In this document: positions 16,562-24,452 of the stretch, piece by piece
Layout: every line of letters starts with the position of its first letter
How positions within the stretch are numbered: the first letter of the stretch is position 1
Source of the DNA: Tepidicella xavieri
GTDB taxonomy: Bacteria; Pseudomonadota; Gammaproteobacteria; Burkholderiales; Burkholderiaceae_C
Length of the DNA stretch: 48,129 nt
Reading direction: 5' to 3'
Assembly: GCF_004363315.1 (NCBI RefSeq)
Contig: NZ_SNYL01000017.1
Coordinates: forward strand, 1-48,129
Made by a program: the position numbers and the translations under genes
Notes under the pieces: generated by a model
What the model was told of the DNA's origin: nothing
Seen by the model: the letters and a program-made list of their open reading frames with translations, nothing else
Database searches by the model: none

Positions 16562-17137
16562 ATGCCTGTGGACGCCACGCCGCCGGCCATCGACTATCGC
16601 CTGGCCTTCGATCTGGCCCCGGTGGGGCTGGTGCTGTCGCGCCACCGCACCATGGTGGACTGCAACGAGGCGGTGTGCGAGATGTTCGGCGCCACGCGCG
16701 AGCAGCTCATCGGCCAGAGCTTTCGCATCCTCTACCCCAGCGCCGACGAGTTCGAGCGCATCGGCGAGCGCATCGCGCCCATCCTCAACGCGCGCGGCCA
16801 TTATTCCGACGAGCGCATGATGCGCCGCATCGGCGGCCGCTTCCAGGGCGAGCTGTTCTGGTGCCACGTGACGGGCCGGGCGCTGGATCGCGACCATCCC
16901 CATGCGGCGGGCATCTGGAGCTTCGAGGACCTGAGCGCGCGCCGCCCGGTCACGGCCGCGCTGACGCCGCGCGAGCGCGAAATCGCCGCCCTGGTCACCC
17001 AGGGGCTGACGGCCAAGGCCATCGGCAAGGCGCTGCGCATCAGCCCGCGCACGGTGGAAATCTACCGCGCCCGCCTGATGCGCAAATACCAGGCCAGCAG
17101 CTCCATCGACCTGGTGCAGCGCCTCATGACCGGCTGA
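16562..17137 (+). CDS. PAS-domain LuxR-type transcriptional regulator
   Basis: A 191-aa protein: N-terminal PAS domain (about 14-125, LAPVGLVLSRHRTMVDCNEAVCEMFGATREQLIGQSFRILYP) and a C-terminal LuxR/FixJ helix-turn-helix (about 133-185, LTPREREIAALVTQGLTAKAIGKAL, then SPRTVEIYRARLMRKY). It has no phospho-acceptor receiver domain, so the signal is sensed by the PAS domain itself (ligand or redox, not known). It starts 11 bases after the coiled-coil gene, so is probably co-transcribed, although no strong ribosome binding site is seen. A local regulator of the divergent block, or an unrelated neighbour. Confidence 0.85.
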   Translation: MPVDATPPAIDYRLAFDLAPVGLVLSRHRTMVDCNEAVCEMFGATREQLIGQSFRILYPSADEFERIGERIAPILNARGHYSDERMMRRIGGRFQGELFWCHVTGRALDRDHPHAAGIWSFEDLSARRPVTAALTPREREIAALVTQGLTAKAIGKALRISPRTVEIYRARLMRKYQASSSIDLVQRLMTG

Positions 17138-17179
17138 GCCACCGCGCCGCCCGCCACGCCCACCCCGCGCCCCGGGCGC

Positions 17180-17566
17180 TCAGCCGCGCGGGGCGTCCAC
17201 CACCTCGGCGGCGGCGCGGAACCCCTCCACCGCGGCGGGCAGGCCGCAGTAGATGCTGGCGTGCAGCAGCACTTCCTGAATCTCCTGCGGCGTGGCGCCG
17301 TTGTTCAGGGCCCCGCGCACATGGCCTTTGAGCTCGTGCGTCTTGCCCAGGGCGGTGAGCATGGCCACGGTGACGAGGCTGCGGGTTTTCAGATCGAGCC
17401 CCGGGCGCTGCCACACATCGCCCCAGGCGTTGCGGGTGATGTAGTGCTGCAGGGGGGCGGTGAATTCGGTCAGCCCGCTGAAGGCGCGCGCCACGAAATC
17501 CTCGCCCATGACGCGCTTGCGCATGGCCAGGCCCTGCTCGAAATCCTTGTCGGTGGGGTTGCTCAT
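17180..17566 (-). CDS. pcaC: Carboxymuconolactone decarboxylase (PcaC-like)
   Basis: A 128-aa all-helical protein of the CMD/AhpD family. LKTRSLVTVAMLTALGKTHELKGHVRGALNNGATPQEIQEVLLHASIYCG is the family core in two overlapping pieces. There is no AhpD CxxC pair, which favours a true PcaC-type 4-carboxymuconolactone decarboxylase in the protocatechuate branch of the beta-ketoadipate pathway. No other pca genes are in the window, so another carboxymuconolactone-like substrate is possible. The start at 17566 (MSNPTDKDF) follows CAGGACA; the reading to 17704 would add a non-homologous leader. Confidence 0.82.
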   Translation of the reverse strand: MSNPTDKDFEQGLAMRKRVMGEDFVARAFSGLTEFTAPLQHYITRNAWGDVWQRPGLDLKTRSLVTVAMLTALGKTHELKGHVRGALNNGATPQEIQEVLLHASIYCGLPAAVEGFRAAAEVVDAPRG

Positions 17567-17613
17567 TGGAAAATGTCCTGCGGAAAATCGCTGCAGCCGC
17601 CAGCATACTGCGC

Positions 17614-17660
17614 TTGTCCACGGCGGCTGTGGCCCAATCTGTGGAAAAGCCCGTGGACAA
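17614..17660. promoter_or_regulatory. Cluster of three DnaA-box-like 9-mers / inverted repeat upstream of dinB
   Basis: TTGTCCACG (17614-17622) and its inverted copy CGTGGACAA (17652-17660) flank TGTGGAAAA (17640-17648, reverse TTTTCCACA). Against the DnaA consensus TTATCCACA these match 7, 7 and 8 of 9 positions. They may be DnaA sites, or simply one 9-bp inverted repeat bound by another regulator. No LexA box was found in this gap. Confidence 0.35.
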
Positions 17661-17731
17661 TCGCGCCAGGCCGCGCCAGCATTGGGCTGGCAGGCTTTGC
17701 CCAAAGTTTGAGCACCCTGGGTTCACCCGCC

Positions 17732-18943
17732 ATGCGACGCATCGCCCACCTGGACATGGACGCCTTCTATGCGTCGGTCGAGCTGCTGCGCTACCCGCAG
17801 CTGCGCGGTCTGCCGGTGGTCATCGGCGGGCGGCGCCGCTGGCCCGACGAGCACCAGCCGCCGTCCGCCGACGGCCAGCCGCTGGCCGAACTGCCGCTGA
17901 GCGCCTTTGCCCGGCTGCGCGACTACGTCGGCCGCGGCGTCATCACCACCGCCACCTATGCCGCGCGGGCGTTTGGGGTGGGCTCGGCCATGGGGCTGAT
18001 GAAGGCCGCCCAGCTCTGCCCCGACGCCATCCTGCTGCCGGTGGACTTCGACGAATACCGGCGCTATTCGCGCCGCTTCAAGGCGGTGATCCAGGAGTTG
18101 GCCCCGGTGATGGAGGACCGGGGGGTGGACGAGGTGTACATCGACTTCACCGACGTGCCCGGCGGCCAGCGCGAAGGCGGCCGGGTGCTGGCGCGGCTGA
18201 TCCAGAAAAGCATCTTCGAAGCCACCGGGCTGACGTGCTCGATCGGGGTGGCGCCCAACAAGCTGCTGGCCAAGATGGCCAGCGAGTTCCGCAAGCCCAA
18301 TGGCATCTCGGTCATTCATGAGGCCGACTTGCAGACGCTCATCTGGCCCCTGCCGTGCCACAAGATCAACGGCATCGGCCCCCAGACAGCACGCAAGCTG
18401 GCCGAGCACGGCGTGCGCACCATCGGTGAGCTGGCCCAGCAGCCCCTGCCCGCGCTGGTGGCCTGGTTTGGCCCCAGCCACGGCCTATGGCTGCACGAGG
18501 CGGCCTGGGGCCGCGACGATCGCCCGGTGCAGACGCACAGCGAGCCCGTGAGCATGAGCCGGGAAACCACCTTCGAGCGCAACCTGCACCCACGGCGCGA
18601 CCGCCAGGCCCTGGGCGCCCTGTTCACGCGGCTGTGCGAGCAGGTGGCAGCCGACCTGCAACGCAAGGGCTACCGCGCCCGGGCCGTGGCCGTCAAGCTC
18701 AAGTACGACGACTTCAAGACCGTCACGCGCCAGCAGCGGCTGGCCGCGCCGGCCGACGACGCCGCCACCCTGCGCCGCGCCGCCGGGCAGGCGCTCAAGC
18801 GCGCCCCGCTGGAGCGGCCGCTACGCCTGCTGGGCGTGCGGGCCGACGGGCTGCTGCGGGCCGACGCGGCCAGCGCCACCGGGCCCGCCCCACAGGCCAG
18901 CGCCACCGAGGCGGGCGCCGAGCGGCAGGCGAGCCTGTTCTGA
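17732..18943 (+). CDS. dinB: DNA polymerase IV (Y-family translesion polymerase)
   Basis: A 403-aa DinB. Metal-binding acidic residues: Asp8 in LDMDAFYASVE and Asp133-Glu134 in GVDEVYIDFTD. Thumb HhH motif INGIGPQTARKLAEHG; the little-finger domain follows, and the extreme C-terminus QASLF is a beta-clamp binding motif. Relative to E. coli DinB there is an extra loop of roughly 30 residues (about 34-66, RRRWPDEHQPPSADGQPL through RLRDYVGRG) between VVIGG and GVITTATYAAR, which I associate with Burkholderiales DinB. The start at 17732 begins the canonical MRRIAHLDMD. Error-prone bypass of lesions; likely stress induced, though no SOS box is seen. Confidence 0.95.
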   Translation: MRRIAHLDMDAFYASVELLRYPQLRGLPVVIGGRRRWPDEHQPPSADGQPLAELPLSAFARLRDYVGRGVITTATYAARAFGVGSAMGLMKAAQLCPDAILLPVDFDEYRRYSRRFKAVIQELAPVMEDRGVDEVYIDFTDVPGGQREGGRVLARLIQKSIFEATGLTCSIGVAPNKLLAKMASEFRKPNGISVIHEADLQTLIWPLPCHKINGIGPQTARKLAEHGVRTIGELAQQPLPALVAWFGPSHGLWLHEAAWGRDDRPVQTHSEPVSMSRETTFERNLHPRRDRQALGALFTRLCEQVAADLQRKGYRARAVAVKLKYDDFKTVTRQQRLAAPADDAATLRRAAGQALKRAPLERPLRLLGVRADGLLRADAASATGPAPQASATEAGAERQASLF

Positions 18944-19056
18944 GCCCCCCGCCCGCGGCGATACGGGGCCCCCTTGCCACGGAACGGCTTCCGTAGAATC
19001 CCCTCTCACACACACCAGCCCGCGCCCACCGCGCGGCCCTGGCCCAGGAGACATCC

Positions 19057-20634
19057 ATGAGAATGAACCTGCCCGTGACCCAGCGGGAGTACGACTACCC
19101 CGGCAGCGAAATGCTGGTGTCCACCACCGACACCAAGGGCTACATCACCCATTGCAATCAGGCATTCATCAACGTCAGCGGCTACTCGCGCGAGGAGCTG
19201 CTGGGGCAGAACCACAACCTCATCCGCCACCCGGACATGCCCCCCGAGGGCTTCAAGGATTTGTGGGCCACCATCGGGCGCGGCCGCCCCTGGACCGGTG
19301 TGGTGAAAAACCGGCGCAAGAATGGCGACCATTACTGGGTGGTGGCCAACGTCACGCCCATTTTGCAAGGCAACAAGCCGGTGGGGTATTTGTCGGTGCG
19401 GGTCAAGCCCACGCGGGCGCAGATCCAGGCGGCCGAGGCGCTGTACGCGCAAGTGGCCCGCGAGCGCGAGACCGGGCGCCACACCGTCACCTTGAAGGAA
19501 GGCCGCGTGGTGCGGCTGGGCTGGCGCGGCTGGCTCGACGCGCACCGCCATCTGACGCTCAACGAGCGCCTGGCCGGCGCCTTGCTGGGCCTGGCCGCGC
19601 TGGGCACCGTGCCCGCGGCGCTGCGCTGGTGGCGCCCGGAATGGCTGGGCGACGGGGCCACCCTGGGCCTGCAGGCGGGCCTCATGGCGGCAGGAGCCGC
19701 CGCCGTGTATGCCTGGTTCCGGCAGGGGTTTGCCGCCGGCATGCAGGAGGCCGACCGCTTCGCACGCGACCTGGCCAGCTGCAACCTCACCACCCAGGCC
19801 AGCGACCATTTCCCCGAACCGCTGGGCTCGCTGATGCGCAAGCTGGTGCAGGTGCAAGTCAACCTGCGCGCGGTCATTGGCGACGTGCGTGCCGAAATCA
19901 CGGGCTTTAGCCGCTCGGCCGAGGAAATCGCCGCCGGCGGCCAGAACCTGGCCGCGCGCACCGAAGCCCAGGCCGGCAGCCTGGAAGAGACGGCCGCCTC
20001 GATGGAAGAGCTCGCCGGCACGGTGCGCCAGACCGCCGAGACCGCCGCCCAGGTGGCCCAGCAAACCCAGCACAGCACCCAGACCGCCAACGAAGGGCAG
20101 GCCGCCATCCGCTCGGTGCGCCAGTCCATGGACGCGATCGAGCAGTCCTCGCGCCGCATGAACGACATCATCGGCGTCATCGAAAGCATCGCCTTCCAGA
20201 CCAACATCCTGGCCCTGAATGCCGCCGTGGAAGCGGCCCGCGCCGGTGAAGCCGGCCGTGGCTTCGCGGTGGTGGCCGCCGAGGTGCGCGCCCTGGCCCA
20301 GCGCAGCGCCCAGGCAGCACGCGAAATCCGCGACCTCATCGGCCAGTCGGTGGAGCAAGTCAGCCAAGGGGCAGCGGAAATGCACCACGCGGCCGAGACC
20401 ATCGACCGGGTGGCGCAGGAGGTGCAACGCATGGCCGAGCTGGTGATGCAGATCACCCAGGCCACGCAAGAACAGACGCAAGGCATCGCCCAGGTCAATG
20501 AAGCCGTGACGCAGCTCGACACCGTCACGCAGCACAATGCCGCGCTGGTCGAAGAAACCAGCACGGCGGCGCAGCGGCTCAACGCCGGCACGCACAGCCT
20601 GCAGCGGGCGGTGGAGGTGTTCCGGCTGCCCTGA
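19057..20634 (+). CDS. Aer-like methyl-accepting chemotaxis protein with PAS domain
   Basis: A 525-aa receptor. An N-terminal PAS domain (about 10-130; [23 protein letters not shown] and [20 protein letters not shown]) resembles the FAD-PAS of Aer. A membrane hairpin follows (about 170-230, [18 protein letters not shown] and [17 protein letters not shown]), then the cytoplasmic signalling domain with the conserved tip [20 protein letters not shown] and the methylation helices. There is no large periplasmic domain, as expected for an internal energy or redox sensor steering aerotaxis. No other che genes are near. FAD binding is inferred by family. Confidence 0.9.
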   Translation: MRMNLPVTQREYDYPGSEMLVSTTDTKGYITHCNQAFINVSGYSREELLGQNHNLIRHPDMPPEGFKDLWATIGRGRPWTGVVKNRRKNGDHYWVVANVTPILQGNKPVGYLSVRVKPTRAQIQAAEALYAQVARERETGRHTVTLKEGRVVRLGWRGWLDAHRHLTLNERLAGALLGLAALGTVPAALRWWRPEWLGDGATLGLQAGLMAAGAAAVYAWFRQGFAAGMQEADRFARDLASCNLTTQASDHFPEPLGSLMRKLVQVQVNLRAVIGDVRAEITGFSRSAEEIAAGGQNLAARTEAQAGSLEETAASMEELAGTVRQTAETAAQVAQQTQHSTQTANEGQAAIRSVRQSMDAIEQSSRRMNDIIGVIESIAFQTNILALNAAVEAARAGEAGRGFAVVAAEVRALAQRSAQAAREIRDLIGQSVEQVSQGAAEMHHAAETIDRVAQEVQRMAELVMQITQATQEQTQGIAQVNEAVTQLDTVTQHNAALVEETSTAAQRLNAGTHSLQRAVEVFRLP

Positions 20635-20649
20635 CGCGGCCGGCCAGGC

Positions 20650-21495
20650 TCACTGCCGGGCGGTGCGCTGCGACGCCGGCGGCTGCTGCGGGTGGCTGGT
20701 GCGCCAGGGGTTGATGTCCAGCCCGCCGCGCCGGGTGTAGCGGGCATACACGCTCAGGCGCGCCGGGCGGCAGCGGGTCCAGATGTCCATGAAAATGCGC
20801 TCGACGCACTGCTCATGGAATTCGTGGTGCTGGCGAAAGCTCACCAGATAGCGCAACAGCCCGGCCTGATCGATGGGCGCGCCGACATACGCAATGCGCA
20901 CGCTGCCCCAGTCTGGCTGCCCCGTCACCAGGCAGTTGCTCTTGAGCAAGTCGCTCACCAGCGCCTCCTGCACCTGGGGCTGGCTGTGGTCGGCCTGCAG
21001 GTGGTGCGGCGCGGGCGTGTAGTCGGCGCACTCCACGTCGAGCCGGTCCAGGCTCAGCCCCTCCAGCGCGGCGACGGTTTCGGCCGACCAGGCCGGCGGC
21101 TCCAGCAGCCGCACGCCCACGCTGCCGCCCACCGGCTGGCCGCGCCAGACGGCTTCGCTCAAATCCTGCCGCAGGCGCTGCCGCACCGCCTCGGCCGACT
21201 CGAACACCGTCTGGTTGAAGCTGTTGAGGTAGAGCTTGAGCGATTTGCTCTCCACCAGGTTCGGGGTCTCGCACGGCACGGTGATGTGCGCCAGCGCCAC
21301 CTGGGGCTTGCCCCGCGGGTTGAGCCAGCTCAGTTCGTAGGCCGTCCACAAATCGGCCCCCATGAAGGGCGGCGCCCCTTCGATGCCGATCTCGGCCCGC
21401 TTGGGCTGGCGCGGCAGCGCAAAGAGCAAGGAAGGGTCGTACCGGTCCACATAGGCCGTGGCCTTGCCCAGCGGGCTGTCTTGCGGCTGGCTCAT
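20650..21495 (-). CDS. queF: QueF, NADPH-dependent 7-cyano-7-deazaguanine reductase (long form)
   Basis: A 281-aa bimodular QueF (YqcD type). NADPH motif [12 protein letters not shown] at 82-93, active-site Cys188 and Asp195 in [13 protein letters not shown], and the second-half motif [15 protein letters not shown]. The enzyme reduces preQ0 to preQ1, the last soluble step before queuosine insertion in tRNA. It overlaps the dioxygenase gene upstream by 4 bases (start ATG at 21495), so it is translationally coupled to it. Length matches the E. coli enzyme (282 aa). Confidence 0.96.
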   Translation of the reverse strand: MSQPQDSPLGKATAYVDRYDPSLLFALPRQPKRAEIGIEGAPPFMGADLWTAYELSWLNPRGKPQVALAHITVPCETPNLVESKSLKLYLNSFNQTVFESAEAVRQRLRQDLSEAVWRGQPVGGSVGVRLLEPPAWSAETVAALEGLSLDRLDVECADYTPAPHHLQADHSQPQVQEALVSDLLKSNCLVTGQPDWGSVRIAYVGAPIDQAGLLRYLVSFRQHHEFHEQCVERIFMDIWTRCRPARLSVYARYTRRGGLDINPWRTSHPQQPPASQRTARQ

Positions 21496-22319
21496 GCAAA
21501 CTCCCGCTGCCGCAGCCATTTCGTGGCCACCCATTTCTCGCCCTCGATCACGGGGGCGCCGCCATGCAGGGTGCGCGTGGCCGGATGGGGCCGCTCATAG
21601 GCGAAAAACACCGCATGCCCGCGCTGGGGTGCCACTTCGAGCCCCACGTCGGGGAAGGTGGTGCCGCCACCGCGCAAGGGGTTGTTCAGATACATCACGA
21701 GCGTGGCCACCCGCTGGCCGCCGCGGCGCACGATGTGGGCCGTGCCCGGCTCCTTGGGGTCGAAATAGTCGTAATGCGGCTTGTATTCCGCCCCGGGCCG
21801 GTAGTGCAGGACTTGCAGGCCCTCGCCATGGTCCACCGGCCAGCGCAGCAGCCGGGCGATGCGGGCCTCCACCCGGGCCACCACGTCGGTTTCGCCGCGG
21901 CGGAAGAACATGCCGTGGCTGGTGCGGTCGGGGTTGAGCTCCTCGCCGCCGGTGGCCGTCTGCACCGTCAGCGAGCGCGTCATGCGCGGCCGCGCCGCTT
22001 CGATCAGCGCCTCGCACTCGTCGTCGGACAGCAGGTTGCCAAACACCACCAGCTCCGGCTGGCGCATGGCCACGAGCACGTCCACCACGCGGTCGCCCAC
22101 GTCGATGGCCCGCGGCGAGCCGCTCAAATCCGGGCGCGGCATGGGCACGGGGGCCAGGCCGGCCACGTATTGCTCCAGGGTCTGCTCCAGCGCTTCGGTG
22201 GCCACCGATTCTTCCCAGCCCACATCCATCATGGCCTTGAGCACGGCTTCGGGGCTGAAGCCGGCGCGGGCCTGCTCGATGATCCACTGGCGCAATTCGG
22301 GGGTGACGGTCTGGGTCAT
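21492..22319 (-). CDS. 2OG-Fe(II) dioxygenase, prolyl 4-hydroxylase-like
   Basis: A 275-aa protein. The N-terminal 60 residues are helical ([19 protein letters not shown]), and the jelly-roll domain follows. Iron ligands His182 and Asp184 (PHYDYF) and His252 (LHGGAP), with Lys262 spaced 10 residues after His252 for 2-oxoglutarate, as in human prolyl 4-hydroxylase. Bacterial members hydroxylate proline in proteins or other substrates; the target is unknown here. It lies 42 bases after yaaA and overlaps queF, forming a likely yaaA-dioxygenase-queF operon. GGGAGCG precedes the start. Confidence 0.88.
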   Translation of the reverse strand: MTQTVTPELRQWIIEQARAGFSPEAVLKAMMDVGWEESVATEALEQTLEQYVAGLAPVPMPRPDLSGSPRAIDVGDRVVDVLVAMRQPELVVFGNLLSDDECEALIEAARPRMTRSLTVQTATGGEELNPDRTSHGMFFRRGETDVVARVEARIARLLRWPVDHGEGLQVLHYRPGAEYKPHYDYFDPKEPGTAHIVRRGGQRVATLVMYLNNPLRGGGTTFPDVGLEVAPQRGHAVFFAYERPHPATRTLHGGAPVIEGEKWVATKWLRQREFA

Positions 22320-22361
22320 GCGGCGCGCTCCCTGCTCATCCGTTGTCTCTCCACGCTGGTG

Positions 22362-23138
22362 TCAGGGCCGCTCGTCGCGCCGGAACACCAGCCGGTCCGG
22401 CTCGGAGGCGGCCGGCACATAGGCGTAGCCTTCCAGGTCGAAGCCCTTGAGGTCGTCCACCGTGGCGGCTTGGCGCTGCACGGCATAGCGCACCATCAGC
22501 CCCCGGGCCCGCTTGGCCAGGAAGCTGATGACTTTGTACTGCTTGCCCTTGAGCTCCTCGAACACGCAAGTCACCACCGGCGGCTTGAGCGCCTTGCGGT
22601 CCACCGCCTTGAAGTACTCCTCGCTGGCCAGATTGACCACCACGGGCTGCGCCTCGGCGGCGGCGCGCTGGTTCAGGTATTCGGCGATCTGGGTGCCCCA
22701 GAACTGGTACAGGTTTTTCCCTTTGGGCGTGGCCAGGCGGGTGCCCATTTCGAGCCGGTAGGGCTGCATCAAATCCAGCGGGCGCAGCACGCCGTACAGG
22801 CCGCTCAAAATGCACAGGTGCTCCTGCAGCCAGGCCAGTTGGGCCTCATTCAGGCTGCGGGCGTCGAGCCCTTCGTACACATCGCCGTTGAAGGCCAGCA
22901 CCGCGGGCTTGGCGTTGGCCGGGGTGAAGGTGGGCTGCCAGGCCTGGTAGCGGGCCACATTGAGGCCCGCCAGCGGGTCGCTGAGGTCCATCAGCGCGGC
23001 GATTTCCTGCGGCGTCTTTTCGCGCAAGATGGCGATGAGCTCGGCCGCCTGCTCGACGAACAGCGGCTGGGTGTGCAGCTCGATATGGGGGGGCGTCTCG
23101 TAGTCGAGCGCCTTGGCCGGAGACAATAAGAACAACAT
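22362..23138 (-). CDS. yaaA: YaaA, peroxide stress protein (DUF328)
   Basis: A 258-aa protein starting MLFLLSPAKALDYE, matching the E. coli YaaA N-terminus; FNGDVYEGLDA, ILSGLYGVLRPLDLMQPYRLEMGT and CVFEELKGKQYKVISFLAKRARGLMVRYA are characteristic. In E. coli YaaA lowers free iron during hydrogen peroxide stress and limits Fenton damage; it has also been reported to bind DNA. Start at 23138 is chosen over the ATG at 23147 because AGAGGA lies about 9 bases upstream of it but only touches the other. Its start codon shares CATG with the opposite-strand truC start. Confidence 0.93.
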   Translation of the reverse strand: MLFLLSPAKALDYETPPHIELHTQPLFVEQAAELIAILREKTPQEIAALMDLSDPLAGLNVARYQAWQPTFTPANAKPAVLAFNGDVYEGLDARSLNEAQLAWLQEHLCILSGLYGVLRPLDLMQPYRLEMGTRLATPKGKNLYQFWGTQIAEYLNQRAAAEAQPVVVNLASEEYFKAVDRKALKPPVVTCVFEELKGKQYKVISFLAKRARGLMVRYAVQRQAATVDDLKGFDLEGYAYVPAASEPDRLVFRRDERP

Positions 23139-23838
23139 GCTCAACATCCTCTATCTGGACGATTATCTTGCAAGCGTGGACAAGCCCGCGGGGCTGCTGA
23201 CGCACCGCACCGGGCTGGATGCGGGGGAGACGCGCTTTGCCTTGCAGATGCTGCGCGACCAGCTCGGCCGCCCGGTCTGGCCCGTGCACCGGCTGGACAA
23301 AGGCACCAGCGGGGTGCTGCTGTTTGCGCTCAGCGCGGAGGTGGCCCGCCGGCTGGGCAGCGCGTTCGAGCACGGCGAGGGCCTGCACAAGAGCTACTGG
23401 GCCGTGGTGCGCGGCTGGCCCGCAGATCACGGCGAGATCGACCACCCCCTGCGGCGCATGGACGATGAGGCGCGCGCCGGCCGCCTGGACCGCCTGCCGG
23501 CGCAAACCCGCTATCAGCGCCTGGCCTGTTACGAATTGCCGCTGCCGCAAGGCCCACATCCGCGCACCCGCGCGGCGCTGCTGGCCTTGCAGCCGCTGAC
23601 CGGGCGGCGGCACCAGTTGCGGCGGCACATGAAGCACATCGCGCACCCCATCCTGGGCGATTCCACCCACGGCAAGGGGCCGCTGAACCGCGCGGTGGCC
23701 GCGCTGCTGGGACAGCACCGGCTGTGGCTGCACGCCCACCGGCTGCGCCTGACCCATCCCGTCACGGGGGCGGCGCTGCATATCGAGGCCCCACCGGATG
23801 CTGCCTGGGGCCTCTGGCAGCGCTGGCAAGTGGACTGA
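23137..23838 (+). CDS. truC: TruC-type tRNA pseudouridine synthase
   Basis: A 233-aa RluA-family enzyme. HRLDKGTSG at 51-59 holds catalytic Asp54; TGRRHQLRRHMKHI and HPILGDSTHGKG match TruC (tRNA Psi65) more than RluA. The ATG at 23137 overlaps the yaaA start codon on the other strand by two bases, so there is no intergenic space at all. A GGAGA lies about 14 bases upstream, somewhat far; a TTG at 23113 is an alternative start. Its promoter must lie inside yaaA. Confidence 0.88.
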   Translation: MLNILYLDDYLASVDKPAGLLTHRTGLDAGETRFALQMLRDQLGRPVWPVHRLDKGTSGVLLFALSAEVARRLGSAFEHGEGLHKSYWAVVRGWPADHGEIDHPLRRMDDEARAGRLDRLPAQTRYQRLACYELPLPQGPHPRTRAALLALQPLTGRRHQLRRHMKHIAHPILGDSTHGKGPLNRAVAALLGQHRLWLHAHRLRLTHPVTGAALHIEAPPDAAWGLWQRWQVD

Positions 23839-23846
23839 GCGGCGGC

Positions 23847-24437
23847 CTATCGCAAATCCCCCGCCAGGCTGGCCAGCGTCTCGGCCCCGATCTGCACATG
23901 GGCCGGGTAGTGGGTGTGGTCGCACCCGAGCTTGACCGCCGCGCCCGCCTTGATCGCGGCCCGCATGGCCGGCGTGAATTCGAAGCGCAGGAAGTGCACC
24001 GCCGAGGTCTTGTCCGCCGTCTCGCGGTCCAGGTCTTCGTCGGCGATGGCGTACACCCGCTCATGGCCCTCCACTTCCACGAACATCCGGTCCTCGACCC
24101 CGATGAGCCGGGCCAGCTCGCGCCGGCGCTCGTGGATGTCGGGGTACTCGATGAGCAAGGTGGCCTTCCAGTTGGTGCCGTCGGGCACCAGCGGGGCGTA
24201 GGCGTCGATTTCGTCCTGAATGCCCTCTTCCTCGAAGATTTTTTCGATGCGCAGCATCTCCTGGATCTGGTAGCGCATGCTCAGCTCGCTTTCGAACTGC
24301 ACGCTCAGGTGCTCGCCCAGATGCACCGTGCGCAGCTTGCGGTGGGCCATCACTTCGGGTTTATGGACTTTGCGCCATTTGGCGTAAGCCTCCAGGGTCA
24401 TGAGGCTGTCTGGGGTGATCTTGCCGGTCAGTTGCAT
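23847..24437 (-). CDS. DUF3501 protein of the rubrerythrin operon
   Basis: A 196-aa soluble protein (MQLTGKITPDSLMTLEAYAKWRKVHKPEVMAHRK) I recognise as DUF3501. Acidic and histidine-rich stretches (RELARLIGVEDRMFVEVEGHERVYAIADEDLDRE, CDHTHYPAHVQIG) suggest metal or partner binding, but no function is established. It is the third gene of the operon with rubrerythrin and the Fe-S protein, 15 bases after the latter, preceded by AGGAGAG. Likely part of a peroxide or redox-linked system. Confidence 0.85.
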   Translation of the reverse strand: MQLTGKITPDSLMTLEAYAKWRKVHKPEVMAHRKLRTVHLGEHLSVQFESELSMRYQIQEMLRIEKIFEEEGIQDEIDAYAPLVPDGTNWKATLLIEYPDIHERRRELARLIGVEDRMFVEVEGHERVYAIADEDLDRETADKTSAVHFLRFEFTPAMRAAIKAGAAVKLGCDHTHYPAHVQIGAETLASLAGDLR

Positions 24438-24452
24438 GGCGGGCTCTCCTGC

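Noticed and set aside
11733-17137. Accessory block as a complete integrative or conjugative element
   Set aside because: No integrase, relaxase, mating-pore genes, tRNA-flanked attachment sites or direct repeats were seen at its edges, and base composition is not clearly foreign apart from the AT-rich promoter gap.
17567-17731. LexA (SOS) box upstream of dinB
   Set aside because: No CTGT-N8-ACAG motif was found in the gap.
18974-18999. Promoter TTGCCA...TAGAAT before the Aer-like gene
   Set aside because: The spacer is only 14 bases, and a small hairpin overlaps it; not convincing.
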